From Bin80 sp026709335 (GTDB lineage: Bacteria; Bacteroidota; Rhodothermia; Rhodothermales; Bin80), in assembly GCA_965200825.1 (NCBI GenBank), contig OZ241385.1, positions 3,052,806 through 3,116,805 of the forward strand: a stretch of 64,000 bases of DNA. The letters run 5' to 3'. The notes under the pieces are model-generated. The model saw only the letters and a program-made list of their open reading frames with translations, was not told where the DNA came from and searched no databases. This document shows positions 1 to 9,352 of the stretch, one piece after another; within the stretch, counting starts at the first letter, position 1, and every line of letters starts with the position of its first letter. Both the position numbers and the translations under genes were made by a program.

Positions 1-90
1 CTGGCCGTAAAAAGCTACGGGATAGTTCCCAGCTAAAATCTGGAAACTATTGAGGAGAGGTAGCCATCATGAATGATGTAATCCTCGTGC

Positions 91-384
91 TTATGCAAAG
101 AATTCAGCAGCGATGATGAGTGCTCCAATTGCAGCGATAGTCCCGACAATCCAGCGAAGTTGACGCAACTGGGAGGCTTTATCGTGCACGCGATTTTCTG
201 CATTTTCCGTGCGTAACTCTGCGAATCCTGTTTGCATTTCTCCGCGTAACTCTGCAACCTGGCTGACAACGAATTCTTTGGTTGCAACCTTCTCAAGGGC
301 ATCGTCTACGGCAGTCATGATCGCTTCTTCCCATTCAATTCCACCGGAGTTCAGTTTGCGGGCAATTGTAATCGTATCTGACAT
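91..384 (-). CDS. small coiled-coil protein with C-terminal membrane anchor
   Basis: 97 residues from the ATG at 384; the frame is open further upstream to 462, but MSDTITIARK matches the decayed paralog near 57.1-57.5 kb, which supports this start. Residues ~15-65 are charged and helical with heptad-like periodicity (VAELRGEMQTGFAELRTENA). A single hydrophobic helix follows (WIVGTIAAIGALIIAAEFF), ending at the C-terminus. The architecture resembles DUF1640-like coiled-coil membrane proteins, but I do not recognise a named family and assign no function. A related relic lies at 57101-57520 (shared QLRQLRWIVG segment), and a protein of the same architecture at 9739-10083. Confidence 0.7.
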   Translation of the reverse strand: MSDTITIARKLNSGGIEWEEAIMTAVDDALEKVATKEFVVSQVAELRGEMQTGFAELRTENAENRVHDKASQLRQLRWIVGTIAAIGALIIAAEFFA

Positions 385-462
385 GATTGGTAAGGTTTGA
401 GGTGAATTCATGTGATACAAGCACGTACCAAAGCAGGTTCCTGAAATTGTAATATGCTTCAA

Positions 463-737
463 TGCTATACTTGGAACTCTCTTAAATTTTAGAATCAGAA
501 CATCGTATCAAAACTGGATGGAATAATTTTACCACTTGAGCACAGTCATGCCATTTATTACACAGAGCGAATAGAGTGTATCCTCCATATATCGTCATAC
601 GAATACGAGGGCCGTTAGTGGGGAACGCTGAAACCATCACGAAGATATCATAAAAAATCAGAATTTTCGAAAGCGCTTACAATCGAACCAATTGAATTCT
701 ATGCGTTAATGCGCGAATCACTAACTACTTTGATTCA
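463..737. other. intergenic stretch, nothing recognised
   Basis: AT-rich spacer between two diverging genes. It should hold promoters for both, but I could not pick out a convincing -35/-10 or Bacteroidota-type -33/-7 pair, and saw no RNA gene or repeat. Confidence 0.5.
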
Positions 738-1037
738 ATGATTCTCAAAAAGATCAGCCCAAAAGGGCGCTCAATACGGGTAACCTTTGAAGTTCCTCTG
801 GAGTATGCTGCACATGCTGTCAGCGTTGTTGGCGACTTTAATAACTGGGATACAGAAGAGCATCCAATGACGCGTAATATCCGCAAAGGGGTTTGGACGA
901 AATCAGTCTCTTTCAAGCCAGGTACCAGCGTGGAATTCCGCTATTTTATTGATGGACATAAATGGCACAACGAGCCACATGCCGACGCACAAGCACCAAA
1001 TCCACACTATTCGGAAAATAGCGTGCTAACGCTTTAG
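738..1037 (+). CDS. CBM48/AMPK-type glycogen-binding domain protein
   Basis: 99 residues, almost entirely one early-set beta-sandwich of the isoamylase-N/AMPK glycogen-binding type. The signature VVGDFNNWD at residues ~30-38 and EFRYFIDGHKWHNEPHAD at ~66-83 are the typical carbohydrate-contact and turn motifs. There is no catalytic domain and no signal peptide, so it is probably a cytoplasmic stand-alone binding domain, as often seen in Bacteroidota. It may bind alpha-glucan or act as a regulatory module; the partner is unknown. It converges on spmB, the two stops overlapping by four bases. Confidence 0.8.
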   Translation: MILKKISPKGRSIRVTFEVPLEYAAHAVSVVGDFNNWDTEEHPMTRNIRKGVWTKSVSFKPGTSVEFRYFIDGHKWHNEPHADAQAPNPHYSENSVLTL

Positions 1038-1576
1038 CCAAAGAGGAACAGAACGACATAAACCGCCGCAAACATTGCGAAAATATCCGCAATGAGCCCG
1101 GCAGGGACGGCGTGCCGTGTCTTTCGAATGTTGATGGCCCCAAAGTAAACCGCAATCACGTAGAACGTGGTTTCGGTGGAGCCAAACATTGTGGCCGCCA
1201 TTTTGACGAAGATGGAATCTTCGCCAAACTGGTTGATCATGTCAAGAATGATTCCGACGGATCCCGATCCCGTGAGCGGACGCACGATCCCCATGGGGAT
1301 CACTTCGGCGGGAATGCCGATCAATCCGACTACAGGTCGGAGAAGGTCGGTCAGAAAATCCATTGCACCGCTTGCACGAAACATTCCAATCGCAAACAGG
1401 ATTGCGATTACGTAAGGGATGATCATCACGGCTACATGGAAACCCTCTTTGGCTCCGTCAACAAAGACTTCATAGATCCTGACCTTACGGATCATGCCAT
1501 AAAGTGGGAAACCTACCAGGATGGCAGGCAGGACCAGAGCAGATGCGTAATCCAGAAATATTTGCAAAATATTCAT
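1034..1576 (-). CDS. spmB: spore maturation protein B-like membrane protein (Gate domain)
   Basis: 180 residues with about five hydrophobic segments. The nucleoside-recognition 'Gate' domain is recognisable from RPLTGSGSVGI (~98-108) and GSTETTFYV (~131-139). SpmB works with SpmA in core dehydration of Bacillus spores, but the pair is widespread in non-sporulating Bacteroidota, where the role is unknown and a transport function is presumed. Last gene of a leftward run of six; its start overlaps the end of spmA by four bases (ATGA), indicating translational coupling. Confidence 0.85.
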   Translation of the reverse strand: MNILQIFLDYASALVLPAILVGFPLYGMIRKVRIYEVFVDGAKEGFHVAVMIIPYVIAILFAIGMFRASGAMDFLTDLLRPVVGLIGIPAEVIPMGIVRPLTGSGSVGIILDMINQFGEDSIFVKMAATMFGSTETTFYVIAVYFGAINIRKTRHAVPAGLIADIFAMFAAVYVVLFLFG

Positions 1577-2517
1577 GAGTTCACCTCGCGGTAGCGTTTG
1601 AGTCGGCCGAGAAGCTTGACGGCAGTTATGCCCACTGTCAGAGAAAGAACGGTCGTAATCAGAATGGAAAAGAATAGCTGGTTGATTTGTAGCCCCATGA
1701 TGGCAACGAGTGTGACAGGGGGCATAATCTGTACGCTGGCAGTATTCATGGCAAGCAACATAACCATTGGATCAGTGGCGGTATCCTCGGTTTTATTCAA
1801 GGTTTGAAGCTCTTGCATCGCCTTAATGCCTAGTGGGGTAGCTGCATTGCCCATCCCTAACATATTCGCCGACAGGTTTAATACAATCAGGCCCAGTGCA
1901 GGGTGGTCCTTTGGAACTTTTGGAAAAAGTGGTCGGATCAACGGCTGCGTAAATCGAACCAGAGCCTGCAGCATGCCGGAAGCTTCTGCGATCTTCAAGA
2001 GCCCCATCCAGAGTCCCAGCCCACCAATCAGCCCCAGAGCAAGTGTGACTGCCGTTTCTGCAAAATCAAGGGCAGCCGCCGCAATCGCATTCATCTTGAT
2101 CCAGCGAACAGGCCTAAATGTGATGGTTGTTTGCCAATTGGAACTGATAGGAGTTCCCCGCACAGTACCCCGGCAATCATCCTGGCCGGTTTGATCACAG
2201 ATGGTATGTAAAGGCTCAGGGAGTGAGGCTCCCTCTGCAAACCGAAGTTCTTGCCCCGCAGAAGTTTGCAGGAATACGCCAGGCCAAGTATTCCCCGTGA
2301 TCAAGCTGTCTCCATAATGGGACATAAGATCTCTGTTCAGAATCTGCACATCTACCGGTTGCCGGAGGGCGTCAGCGCTATAGTTTTCACCAAAGATGAC
2401 CGTCACAGGGAGGGGTTTGCCGTTACGGTAGGTGTCTTGTATAAAATCACTAAGATCGCTTACAAGCGCGAAAACAAGACTCAATACAATTAACCCACCC
2501 CAGATGTAGTTTAACAT
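1573..2517 (-). CDS. spmA: spore maturation protein A-like membrane protein with periplasmic insert
   Basis: 314 residues, longer than the ~195 of Bacillus SpmA. The first hydrophobic helix (residues 5-22) is followed by a ~110-residue soluble insert (to ~140, containing CDQTGQDDC, which could form a disulfide), then the Gate domain with LNLSANMLGMGNAATPLG (~210-227), a strong SpmA motif. Probably forms a membrane complex with the adjacent SpmB. Lies five bases downstream of the cytochrome gene, so it is cotranscribed with it. The insert places a soluble domain outside the inner membrane by topology, an inference. Confidence 0.85.
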   Translation of the reverse strand: MLNYIWGGLIVLSLVFALVSDLSDFIQDTYRNGKPLPVTVIFGENYSADALRQPVDVQILNRDLMSHYGDSLITGNTWPGVFLQTSAGQELRFAEGASLPEPLHTICDQTGQDDCRGTVRGTPISSNWQTTITFRPVRWIKMNAIAAAALDFAETAVTLALGLIGGLGLWMGLLKIAEASGMLQALVRFTQPLIRPLFPKVPKDHPALGLIVLNLSANMLGMGNAATPLGIKAMQELQTLNKTEDTATDPMVMLLAMNTASVQIMPPVTLVAIMGLQINQLFFSILITTVLSLTVGITAVKLLGRLKRYREVNS

Positions 2518-2522
2518 GTGAG

Positions 2523-2912
2523 TCAGGGAGTGATGGATGGACGGGGAGTTTCCTCGATCGGAGAGGTTAATGAAATTGTATCCATATTATCTACGGTAAG
2601 AAGTTCATTTGGGCCAAGGAGGTCAGCGCGTTGGAGTAGCCATGCAGTTACGTTCAGGTAGTCTTCATCCGAGAGGATACCTCCTGCATTATAGGGCATT
2701 TGCTGTTTGTTGTAGAGATACAGGCGCACGGCCGTGAGGCGCGATGCTAGAACTGCAGGAATTAATCGGGGGCCTGTCCCCGGTGCTTCATGGCAGCTTT
2801 GACAGTAGGTGATGTAGACTGCATGACCAAGTTCCTGTTGTACCTCCGGAGCTTGACTTGAGCAGGCAGATGCGACAAATATTCCAGAACCAATCCAGAG
2901 TGCCATGCGCAT
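2523..2912 (-). CDS. c-type cytochrome lipoprotein, probable electron acceptor of the sulfite oxidase-like enzyme
   Basis: About 129 residues. The N-terminus is a lipoprotein signal with lipobox ASAC near residue 17. One heme-binding motif, CQSCH, lies at ~37-41, and a downstream QMPY is a good candidate for the distal Met ligand. The start ATG shares a base with the stop of the preceding oxidoreductase (TGATG), so expression is coupled. By analogy with SorAB, where a small cytochrome c accepts electrons from the molybdenum subunit, this would be SorB-like; that pairing is inferred from adjacency and domain type. Confidence 0.8.
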   Translation of the reverse strand: MRMALWIGSGIFVASACSSQAPEVQQELGHAVYITYCQSCHEAPGTGPRLIPAVLASRLTAVRLYLYNKQQMPYNAGGILSDEDYLNVTAWLLQRADLLGPNELLTVDNMDTISLTSPIEETPRPSITP

Positions 2913-4054
2913 CAATTCAAAACTTGAATGGGGTGAGGCAGTTGCATATTGAATAGATAACCTTTTTCGTTGAAAGGGATCGTGGCAGGCTGTTCGGTTC
3001 CCAGCGAGTCAACTGCGCAAGTTGTGATGGTGTGATTTCCAAGAGTTGCATTCCAGTCAAGTTCAAACCGGGTCCAGCCATAGCGCATACGAGGTTCCAG
3101 TAGCTTTGCATCTTGCCAGGTACTCCCGCTATCCGGGCTCCACCGGACTCGGGTGATTGGCCCATTCGGCCCATATGCGTATCCATAGATACGATGAAAT
3201 CCAGCTCCTAATGTGGCCGGCCAGGGCAAGGCCAGTGTGCTCTTGAGAGATTGTTTATTCGCAATCTTGCCAAGTGCTTGGCCCTCAGGAGGATAATCTT
3301 TTCCAATCAGCACATAGGAGGTCGTATTGTTGCGGCTCCAGATTTGCGTATCCGATACTTCAATTCGTCCCAGCCACTTCACACTACTGCTACCCACCCA
3401 TCCGGGCACTAACGCCCGAACCGGTGCGCCATGATCTTTGGGAAGCAGGGAGCCGTTCATTCTCAGTACGAGAAGTGTGTCGGGATCCATGGCCTTGATC
3501 ATGGGGAGAGGCCTTCTAAATCCTCCCTCAGGAGCTCCTTCATCCATTCCGATCAGTTGGACTGCAACTGCAGATTTCTGAACTCCTGCAGCCTGGAGAA
3601 CCTCGACCAACGGGACACCGGTCCATTCGGCCATCCCGACTGCGCCGCGTGCCCACTGTGTCCCGGTCGCGATCTGTTCAAGCAGTTCTCCAAAGAAAGC
3701 GCGCTGGTTTCCTCCGCATTCCAGGTAGGAAAAAACGGTGCGACGAGGCATGGAGCGGAGATCGTTATAGGATAAACTCAGAGGGCGTGCAATTGCATTT
3801 CCCTCCACAACGAGGCGATAACGGTCTGTGGGAATGTCAAGACTCACATCGTTATTGCGTACAAAGAACTGATCCACAGGCGTCAGGAATCCCTCCTGAT
3901 TTTCGAGTTTAGACTCCAGGTTTGCGGTGCCATGTTGGATGAAGGGAGCTGAGTTCTTGAAATAGGGATCCGGCGTGCCCTGTGTATCGGAACATCCTGC
4001 AACAAGGCTGATGGCTCCTACAGTTTTTAAGAAATCTCGGCGATTATTTGACAT
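2912..4054 (-). CDS. sulfite oxidase-family molybdopterin oxidoreductase (SorA/SoxC-like)
   Basis: About 380 residues from the internal ATG at 4054, chosen because it directly precedes a twin-arginine signal (NNRRDFLKTVGAISLVAGC); the frame is open upstream into uvrC but that would bury the signal. The molybdenum-ligand cysteine lies in LECGGNQR (~residue 113). The Moco domain is followed by a Mo-co dimerisation domain with RVRWSPDSGSTW (~290-303). Expected to oxidise sulfite or a related oxyanion/sulfoxide in the periplasm and pass electrons to the adjacent cytochrome. SorA-like and SoxC-like cannot be separated by eye; no sox genes are nearby, which favours a SorAB-type pair. Confidence 0.82.
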   Translation of the reverse strand: MSNNRRDFLKTVGAISLVAGCSDTQGTPDPYFKNSAPFIQHGTANLESKLENQEGFLTPVDQFFVRNNDVSLDIPTDRYRLVVEGNAIARPLSLSYNDLRSMPRRTVFSYLECGGNQRAFFGELLEQIATGTQWARGAVGMAEWTGVPLVEVLQAAGVQKSAVAVQLIGMDEGAPEGGFRRPLPMIKAMDPDTLLVLRMNGSLLPKDHGAPVRALVPGWVGSSSVKWLGRIEVSDTQIWSRNNTTSYVLIGKDYPPEGQALGKIANKQSLKSTLALPWPATLGAGFHRIYGYAYGPNGPITRVRWSPDSGSTWQDAKLLEPRMRYGWTRFELDWNATLGNHTITTCAVDSLGTEQPATIPFNEKGYLFNMQLPHPIQVLN

Positions 4055-5912
4055 TCGATTGTCCCAGAAAATACTCCTGAATATCCTTTGCCAAAGATGG
4101 GCCAACAATGCTACTCAGCTCGTTTTCGTCGGCATGTTTAACCTTCCGAACTGTTCCGAACGCTCGAATCAATCTTTGCATTATTCTGGGGCCCACCCCC
4201 GGAATATTCAGCAGTTCCGAATGTAGCAGGCGGCTTTTGCGCTGTTTTCGTTGAAGTTTGACCGCGAATCGGTGTGCCTCATCTCGAACTCGCTGGATCA
4301 GTTGCAGGGATGCACTTTGCTTTGAGATGTGATACGGATCCTTAATATCCGGGAAATATACTTCTTCCAGTCGCTTGGCAAGTCCTATGACAGGGAATTT
4401 TCCGTACGTACCTGTCTCTTTCAGGGCCTTGATTGCACTGGAGAGCTGTCCCTTTCCTCCGTCAATTACAACCAGGTCAGGCCAGGGAGTACCTTCCCTT
4501 TGAATACGTTTGAACCGGCGCCGGACTGCCTCTTCCATGGAGAGAAAATCATCCGGTTTTCCATCAGGTACATCTCGAATTTTATAGCTCCGATAATCAC
4601 TTTTACGGGGACGCCCATTATGAAACACAACACAGGAAGCAACCGTACCGGTACCGCCCAGATGGGATACATCAAAGCATTCAATCCTTCGGGGTAACTT
4701 TCTAAGTTTTAAATCTGTCTGCAGAGTTTTGACTGCAAAGGGAATCCGATCTTCTCCACGCTTGAGCAAGGCAAGTTTGAATTCCGCAAGCAAGAGATCT
4801 GCATTTGCCTGTACCATACGCATGAGCTCGGCCTTTTGTCCACGCTGGGGGGTATACAGCAAGACTTTTTTTCCGCGTTGTTTATTCAGGAATTCATTTA
4901 ATGTATTCGGTTCGGCGGTGGATGTCCCCAGAAAGACCTCGTCAGGAAAGAACGCAGCTTGTGTGTAGTAGTTCTCAAGGTAGCGTTGCATAAGGATTGC
5001 ATCTTCATGTCCATCAATCTGACGCATGATCTTATGTTCGCGTCCAATGATTTTTCCTTCCCGTACCTTAAAGCAAACCCCCACGGCTGCATTTTCATCA
5101 CGCGCAGTTGCAAGGGCAAACAGGTCCCGGTCCACGGGAGTTTTGGTGACGATTTTTTGTCGCTGGGTATAGGTCTCTACAGCCTTAATCTGATTCCGCA
5201 GGCGAGCGGCCTCTTCATATTGTTGTTGTTGACTGGAAGTTTGCATCATTCCCTTAAGTGTCTGCCTCAGTGCGTTGGTGTGACCTTTAAGTAGCAATTC
5301 CACCTGAGCGATGGTTTCATCATAGGATTCTACAGATTGATAGCCAACACAGGGTCCCTCACATTTTTTGATGTGATATTCCAGGCAGGTCTGATATTTT
5401 CCTCGCTGAATTGCTTCCGGAGAAAGATCCAGAGAGCATGTGCGAAGCTTGAAGATAGACCGTACGGCTTCCAATGCACGCTTCATGCTCTGAACATCGG
5501 TATAAGGACCAAAGTACTTGGAACCATCATTAATAATACGCCGGGTTATAAAGACGCGAGGAAATGGTTCGTTTTTGATACAGATATAGGGATATGTTTT
5601 GTCATCGCGAAGATTGATATTGTAGCGAGGCTTTCGTTTCTTGATTAGGTTGTTTTCAAGGATGAGAGCTTCCGCTTCATTATCGGTCAAAATCACTTGC
5701 ACATCAATGGCTTTGGCAACCAAAAGCCTGATCCGTCCCTGTAGTTGTGGATCCTTGCGGAAATAAGATCGGACTCGACTGCGCAGGTTCTTGGCTTTAC
5801 CAATGTAGAGTGGATTGTTGTTCTTGTCCAGAAATTGATAAACGCCACAACCAGTCGGTAGCTCAGATACTTTCGCCTGTAGATCTGTTTTATGTGTTGA
5901 AGATTCACCCAT
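4044..5912 (-). CDS. uvrC: excinuclease ABC subunit C
   Basis: 622 residues, normal length for UvrC. The N-terminal GIY-YIG nuclease has GVYQFLD and PLYIGKAKNLRSRVRSYF (~22-52). A UVR motif for UvrB contact is seen at ~YEEAARLRNQI (~233-243). The C-terminal RNase H-like nuclease starts at ECFDVSHLGGTGTVAS, and tandem helix-hairpin-helix motifs (NIPGVGPRIMQRLIRAFGT) close the protein. It makes both incisions in nucleotide excision repair together with UvrA/UvrB, which are not in the window. Start overlaps the preceding epimerase by eight bases; its end overlaps the oxidoreductase start. Confidence 0.97.
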   Translation of the reverse strand: MGESSTHKTDLQAKVSELPTGCGVYQFLDKNNNPLYIGKAKNLRSRVRSYFRKDPQLQGRIRLLVAKAIDVQVILTDNEAEALILENNLIKKRKPRYNINLRDDKTYPYICIKNEPFPRVFITRRIINDGSKYFGPYTDVQSMKRALEAVRSIFKLRTCSLDLSPEAIQRGKYQTCLEYHIKKCEGPCVGYQSVESYDETIAQVELLLKGHTNALRQTLKGMMQTSSQQQQYEEAARLRNQIKAVETYTQRQKIVTKTPVDRDLFALATARDENAAVGVCFKVREGKIIGREHKIMRQIDGHEDAILMQRYLENYYTQAAFFPDEVFLGTSTAEPNTLNEFLNKQRGKKVLLYTPQRGQKAELMRMVQANADLLLAEFKLALLKRGEDRIPFAVKTLQTDLKLRKLPRRIECFDVSHLGGTGTVASCVVFHNGRPRKSDYRSYKIRDVPDGKPDDFLSMEEAVRRRFKRIQREGTPWPDLVVIDGGKGQLSSAIKALKETGTYGKFPVIGLAKRLEEVYFPDIKDPYHISKQSASLQLIQRVRDEAHRFAVKLQRKQRKSRLLHSELLNIPGVGPRIMQRLIRAFGTVRKVKHADENELSSIVGPSLAKDIQEYFLGQSNVK

Positions 5913-6651
5913 TCTTCACTGATGCCCAGAAGTTAAGGAGAACTTCGGGAAGACATGTGTATTGTGAACTCTCCGGGAGGACGGCCAATTGAGCGTTCGG
6001 CCACCTTTCGTGGAGAGTATGTGCAAAGTGAGATGCCGTACTGGTTTCACTAATCAGAATTGGCACAGGCGGAGGCGCAATATTATGCTGAGACAATTCA
6101 AATGATGCATTGTGAAGGACGAGGCTTTGGCATAGTTGTGGCAGGGATCCTGCAGTCACTACGTGTTCGGGGGCGTCATTGTGGGGAATGCAATGCCCTG
6201 TGAGTTCCATGGTTCTTTCCAGTTTCGGGCAAGAGTCAAATCGAACGTGATATTGATTTTTGGGCTGACAAAATTCTACCAAAATACCACTGGTGTGTTT
6301 TGGATGCAGAAAGAAGATGCGCTTACCGTCGGCCCCGAGGACAGGGGTTTCGGTTAACGGTTGAAATCCTGCCATATGCATGCGTTCAAGCTGTAATTGC
6401 ACATTGGCTACCCTGAATGCAATATGATGAAGCCCTTCTCCCCGTTTTGAAAGAAATTTCGTCACAGCAGAATCTGGACCGAGTGCTTCAAGAATCTCAA
6501 GACGTGTTCCCTTGCCGTAGAAGCGGATGCGAACCCCTTGTTGATTCAGGTCTTCAGGCAAAGCAGGGGTAGCAAGAGCGAGTTGATTGAGCAGGTGCTC
6601 GGCTTTCTTGCCATCATGTACAGCGAGTCCAATGTGATCAACAGGTAGCAT
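5905..6651 (-). CDS. methylmalonyl-CoA epimerase-like VOC protein with a hydrolase-like C-terminal tail
   Basis: About 248 residues from the ATG at 6651 (MLPVDHIGLAV, the normal epimerase beginning); an upstream in-frame ATG would add 15 unusual residues. Residues 1-135 are a vicinal-oxygen-chelate domain with expected metal ligands in DHIG, LHHIAF and VEFCQP, matching methylmalonyl-CoA epimerase (interconverts R and S epimers). Residues ~150-248 are extra: the order PVPILISE...LHERWPNAQLAVLPESSQYT...LLNFW resembles the last strands of an alpha/beta-hydrolase, with Gln where the catalytic His would stand. If so, a degenerate, probably non-catalytic appendage. First gene of the leftward run; diverges from rsmB. 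Confidence 0.75.
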   Translation of the reverse strand: MLPVDHIGLAVHDGKKAEHLLNQLALATPALPEDLNQQGVRIRFYGKGTRLEILEALGPDSAVTKFLSKRGEGLHHIAFRVANVQLQLERMHMAGFQPLTETPVLGADGKRIFFLHPKHTSGILVEFCQPKNQYHVRFDSCPKLERTMELTGHCIPHNDAPEHVVTAGSLPQLCQSLVLHNASFELSQHNIAPPPVPILISETSTASHFAHTLHERWPNAQLAVLPESSQYTCLPEVLLNFWASVKNG

Positions 6652-6734
6652 GAGATTACAGAAGAGATAACTACAAGTTAAACGATAAAGTATCAATTTG
6701 CGTCACAATCAGAGATACTGCGTATACACATCCC

Positions 6735-8051
6735 ATGAAAAAAGTGATTCAGGCTGATTTTGAGACATCTACGGATCGCAGCGATGCAATTCAGCAGCTC
6801 TTACGCATTACATATGACGGTGCGTATCGCAGTCTTGTAGATCGGAGTGCAAGCCCAAGAGTGGTTGCACTCGTTTCCACGGTCACGCGCTGGCGGCGAT
6901 ACCTGCGGTTTCTGCTTCGAAGCTTTTTGAGGAATAAACTTCGGCCAATCCCGCAAGCTTTGGAGCAGCTTCTGCTGCTGGGAATCGCTGAAATAGTTCT
7001 GTTAAATGCTCCACCTCACGCAGTTGTAAACGAAATAGTAAACCTGGCTCGCTCCATGCGATTCTCCACGACATTGACTAACGGGGTGCTCAGGTCTGTT
7101 GTACGTGCGCATGCGAGGCTCCCCGAGCCGGAAACTGGAGATTCTGTACGTGATTTGGCAATTCGTTGGTCACATCCAACCTGGCTCGTTCGTAGATATG
7201 TAAAACGTTTCAGCGTGGAGGAGGCGGCTGTTCTTTTGCAGCGTAATAATGACCCTCCTGCCTATACCGTTCGCATAAATCAGATCTTCATGGAAACAGT
7301 ACAATTTATAGAAGAGCTTGAAGATCATGGTTTCCAGGCAAACCAGTCGGGTTTACTGGAAGAGTATGTTCATCTCAAATCTTTGGGGCCTCTGATTCGA
7401 GAAGGTTTCATAGATCGCGGATTGTGTTCTGTGCATGATGAGAGTTCTGGGCTTGTGGTCGCATTACTTGATCCACAGCCCGGTGAAACGATTTTGGATG
7501 CATGTGCAGCTCCCGGAGGGAAGGCTTTAGCAATTGCATGTCGGATGGGTGGGAGCGGGCAATTACACGCATGGGATATTCATCCCAACCGGCTTCGGAA
7601 AGTAGAAGAAATGGCAAAGAAGCAAGGTCTGGAGAATGTTCATACGAGAGCCGTCAATTTTTTGAAGAGTTCGGAGATACAATCGGACCGGGTACTTCTG
7701 GATGTTCCATGCAGCGGAACCGGGGTTCTGAACAAGCGGGCCGATTTGCGCTGGCGGCGAAGAGAAACAGACCTGATAGAATTGGCCAAGTTACAACACG
7801 ATCTTCTGGATGCTGCTGTGACTCATGTGCGACCAGGTGGTCAACTTGTTTATAGTACCTGTTCCATAGAGCCTGAGGAAAACGAAATGCAGGTAGATTC
7901 GTTTCTGCGCCGTCACTCAAATTTTGTGATTGAGCATGCAGGAGACTTTCTTCCCGCAGCTACGGTCACCCAGGGAGGATATCTGGCTACACTTCCGCAC
8001 CGCCATCAAATGGATGGTGCGTTTGCAGCTCGTTTGCGCAGGTGCATGTAA
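6735..8051 (+). CDS. rsmB: 16S rRNA (cytosine-967-C5)-methyltransferase RsmB
   Basis: 438 residues. The N-terminal ~140 residues form a NusB-like RNA-binding helical domain; the C-terminal Rossmann methyltransferase shows the SAM-binding motif DACAAPGGKAL (~254-264), the catalytic VPCSGTGVLNKRADLRW (~319-335) and the second conserved cysteine in YSTCSIEPEENE (~370-381). Both cysteines needed for m5C chemistry are present. Diverges from the epimerase with only ~84 bp between starts, so that gap should hold both promoters. Confidence 0.95.
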   Translation: MKKVIQADFETSTDRSDAIQQLLRITYDGAYRSLVDRSASPRVVALVSTVTRWRRYLRFLLRSFLRNKLRPIPQALEQLLLLGIAEIVLLNAPPHAVVNEIVNLARSMRFSTTLTNGVLRSVVRAHARLPEPETGDSVRDLAIRWSHPTWLVRRYVKRFSVEEAAVLLQRNNDPPAYTVRINQIFMETVQFIEELEDHGFQANQSGLLEEYVHLKSLGPLIREGFIDRGLCSVHDESSGLVVALLDPQPGETILDACAAPGGKALAIACRMGGSGQLHAWDIHPNRLRKVEEMAKKQGLENVHTRAVNFLKSSEIQSDRVLLDVPCSGTGVLNKRADLRWRRRETDLIELAKLQHDLLDAAVTHVRPGGQLVYSTCSIEPEENEMQVDSFLRRHSNFVIEHAGDFLPAATVTQGGYLATLPHRHQMDGAFAARLRRCM

Positions 8052-8221
8052 CGCTCTCATGACTTTATCTCAATTCGAGGTGTATTTTCGGGAAATGAAA
8101 GTGCATGGTTTTTTTATTAACGTGTAGCAAGGGAGGGAGTGCTCACTATATTCGTACGAATTGCCCGGATGTCAGTACAAGGGACTCGCGTGTATAAGTT
8201 TTGATTATAATTCCCATTGAA

Positions 8222-9352
8222 ATGACCGTGCATCGCATTATTCCGACTGTGTTGATCGCATTGGTATACTGTATGCCTGTGTCAGCGCAGCGGGTTGCCA
8301 AATATGGAGCGGATTTTCTGGCGGGAGGTGTGGATGCCCGGGCGCTGGCCATGGGTGGGGCAAATGTTGGGCAGACCCGGAATGTGAATAGTGTATACTG
8401 GAATCCTGCGGGGTTGGCGCATACAGAGTATCCTGAAGTCGCATACATGCATGCGGAACGTTTTGCAGGTATTGTTTCATTTGATTTTGCAGCAATTGCA
8501 TACCCGGTCACCAGGAATTCTACGGTGGGCTTGAGTTTTTTCCGGAGCGGAGTCAACGACATTAAGAATACGCTCAATGCATGGGATGCGGAGCGGAATC
8601 GGCCCAAAGCAAATCCTGAGACATACATTACAAGTTTTTCTGCCGCTGATATTGCATTTTTGCTTAGTTACGCAAGGAGGTTGAATCAGCGATTCACATT
8701 TGGTGCATCGGGGAAAATCATCAGGCGCACAATTGGAGATTTTGCAGATGCATGGGGGTACAGCATTGATGCCGGCGCCCAGTGGACAGGTAGCAGGTTT
8801 ATGGTTGGAGTACAAGTTCAAGACCTGTCCACAATGCTCCAAAGCTGGAGCGTGAATCCATCCGCATTTTTAATCGAAGGAGTTAATCCAGATTCAGGAG
8901 AGCCTTACACGTTTATTGAGGTATTTGATCAGGATTTGCCGACCGGAGATACATTTATTGTGCTACCGGTTGTTCGGCTCGGTTCGGCTCTGATCGTACC
9001 GGTTGGTACTCGGAGTACGGTGACCCTCGGGTTGGATTTGGATATTGCCTTTGACGGACAGCAGGCCGATGCATTCAATTTGGGAGAAATATCTTTTCAT
9101 CCAAGAGGCGGTGCAGAGTTTTCATTTCGAGATCTTGTCGCACTCCGGGCGGGGGGCAATCGGATTTCTCAGACTGACAGTTATGGCCTGGATATCGTTC
9201 CTTCTGTGGGTACGGGGATACGGCTGGGGCCTTTGTCAATTGATTATGGGTTTGGAGATTTTGGTGGGTTGGTCAGCGATTTAGGGTACTCGCATAGAAT
9301 TTCCGTTCATTTTACTTGGAAGCAGGAGCGATTTCGTCGCCCGCTTGAGTAG
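8222..9352 (+). CDS. PorV/PorQ-family outer-membrane beta-barrel protein
   Basis: About 376 residues from the ATG at 8222, chosen because it begins a clear signal peptide (MTVHRIIPTVLIALVYCMPVSAQ). The mature start GADFLAGGVDARALAMGGANVG...NSVYWNPAGLA is the hallmark of the PorV/PorQ (FadL-related) family of T9SS-associated barrels. PorV shuttles cargo in the type IX attachment complex; other members of the family have unknown jobs, so this is not proof of PorV itself. The five YPNPF-domain genes in the window make a secretion role plausible. No neighbouring T9SS core gene is visible. Confidence 0.8.
   Translation: MTVHRIIPTVLIALVYCMPVSAQRVAKYGADFLAGGVDARALAMGGANVGQTRNVNSVYWNPAGLAHTEYPEVAYMHAERFAGIVSFDFAAIAYPVTRNSTVGLSFFRSGVNDIKNTLNAWDAERNRPKANPETYITSFSAADIAFLLSYARRLNQRFTFGASGKIIRRTIGDFADAWGYSIDAGAQWTGSRFMVGVQVQDLSTMLQSWSVNPSAFLIEGVNPDSGEPYTFIEVFDQDLPTGDTFIVLPVVRLGSALIVPVGTRSTVTLGLDLDIAFDGQQADAFNLGEISFHPRGGAEFSFRDLVALRAGGNRISQTDSYGLDIVPSVGTGIRLGPLSIDYGFGDFGGLVSDLGYSHRISVHFTWKQERFRRPLE

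Noticed and set aside
1112..1594. 160-codon plus-strand frame over spmB
   Set aside because: Antisense to a clear Gate-domain protein and rich in His/Asp/Arg typical of shadows.
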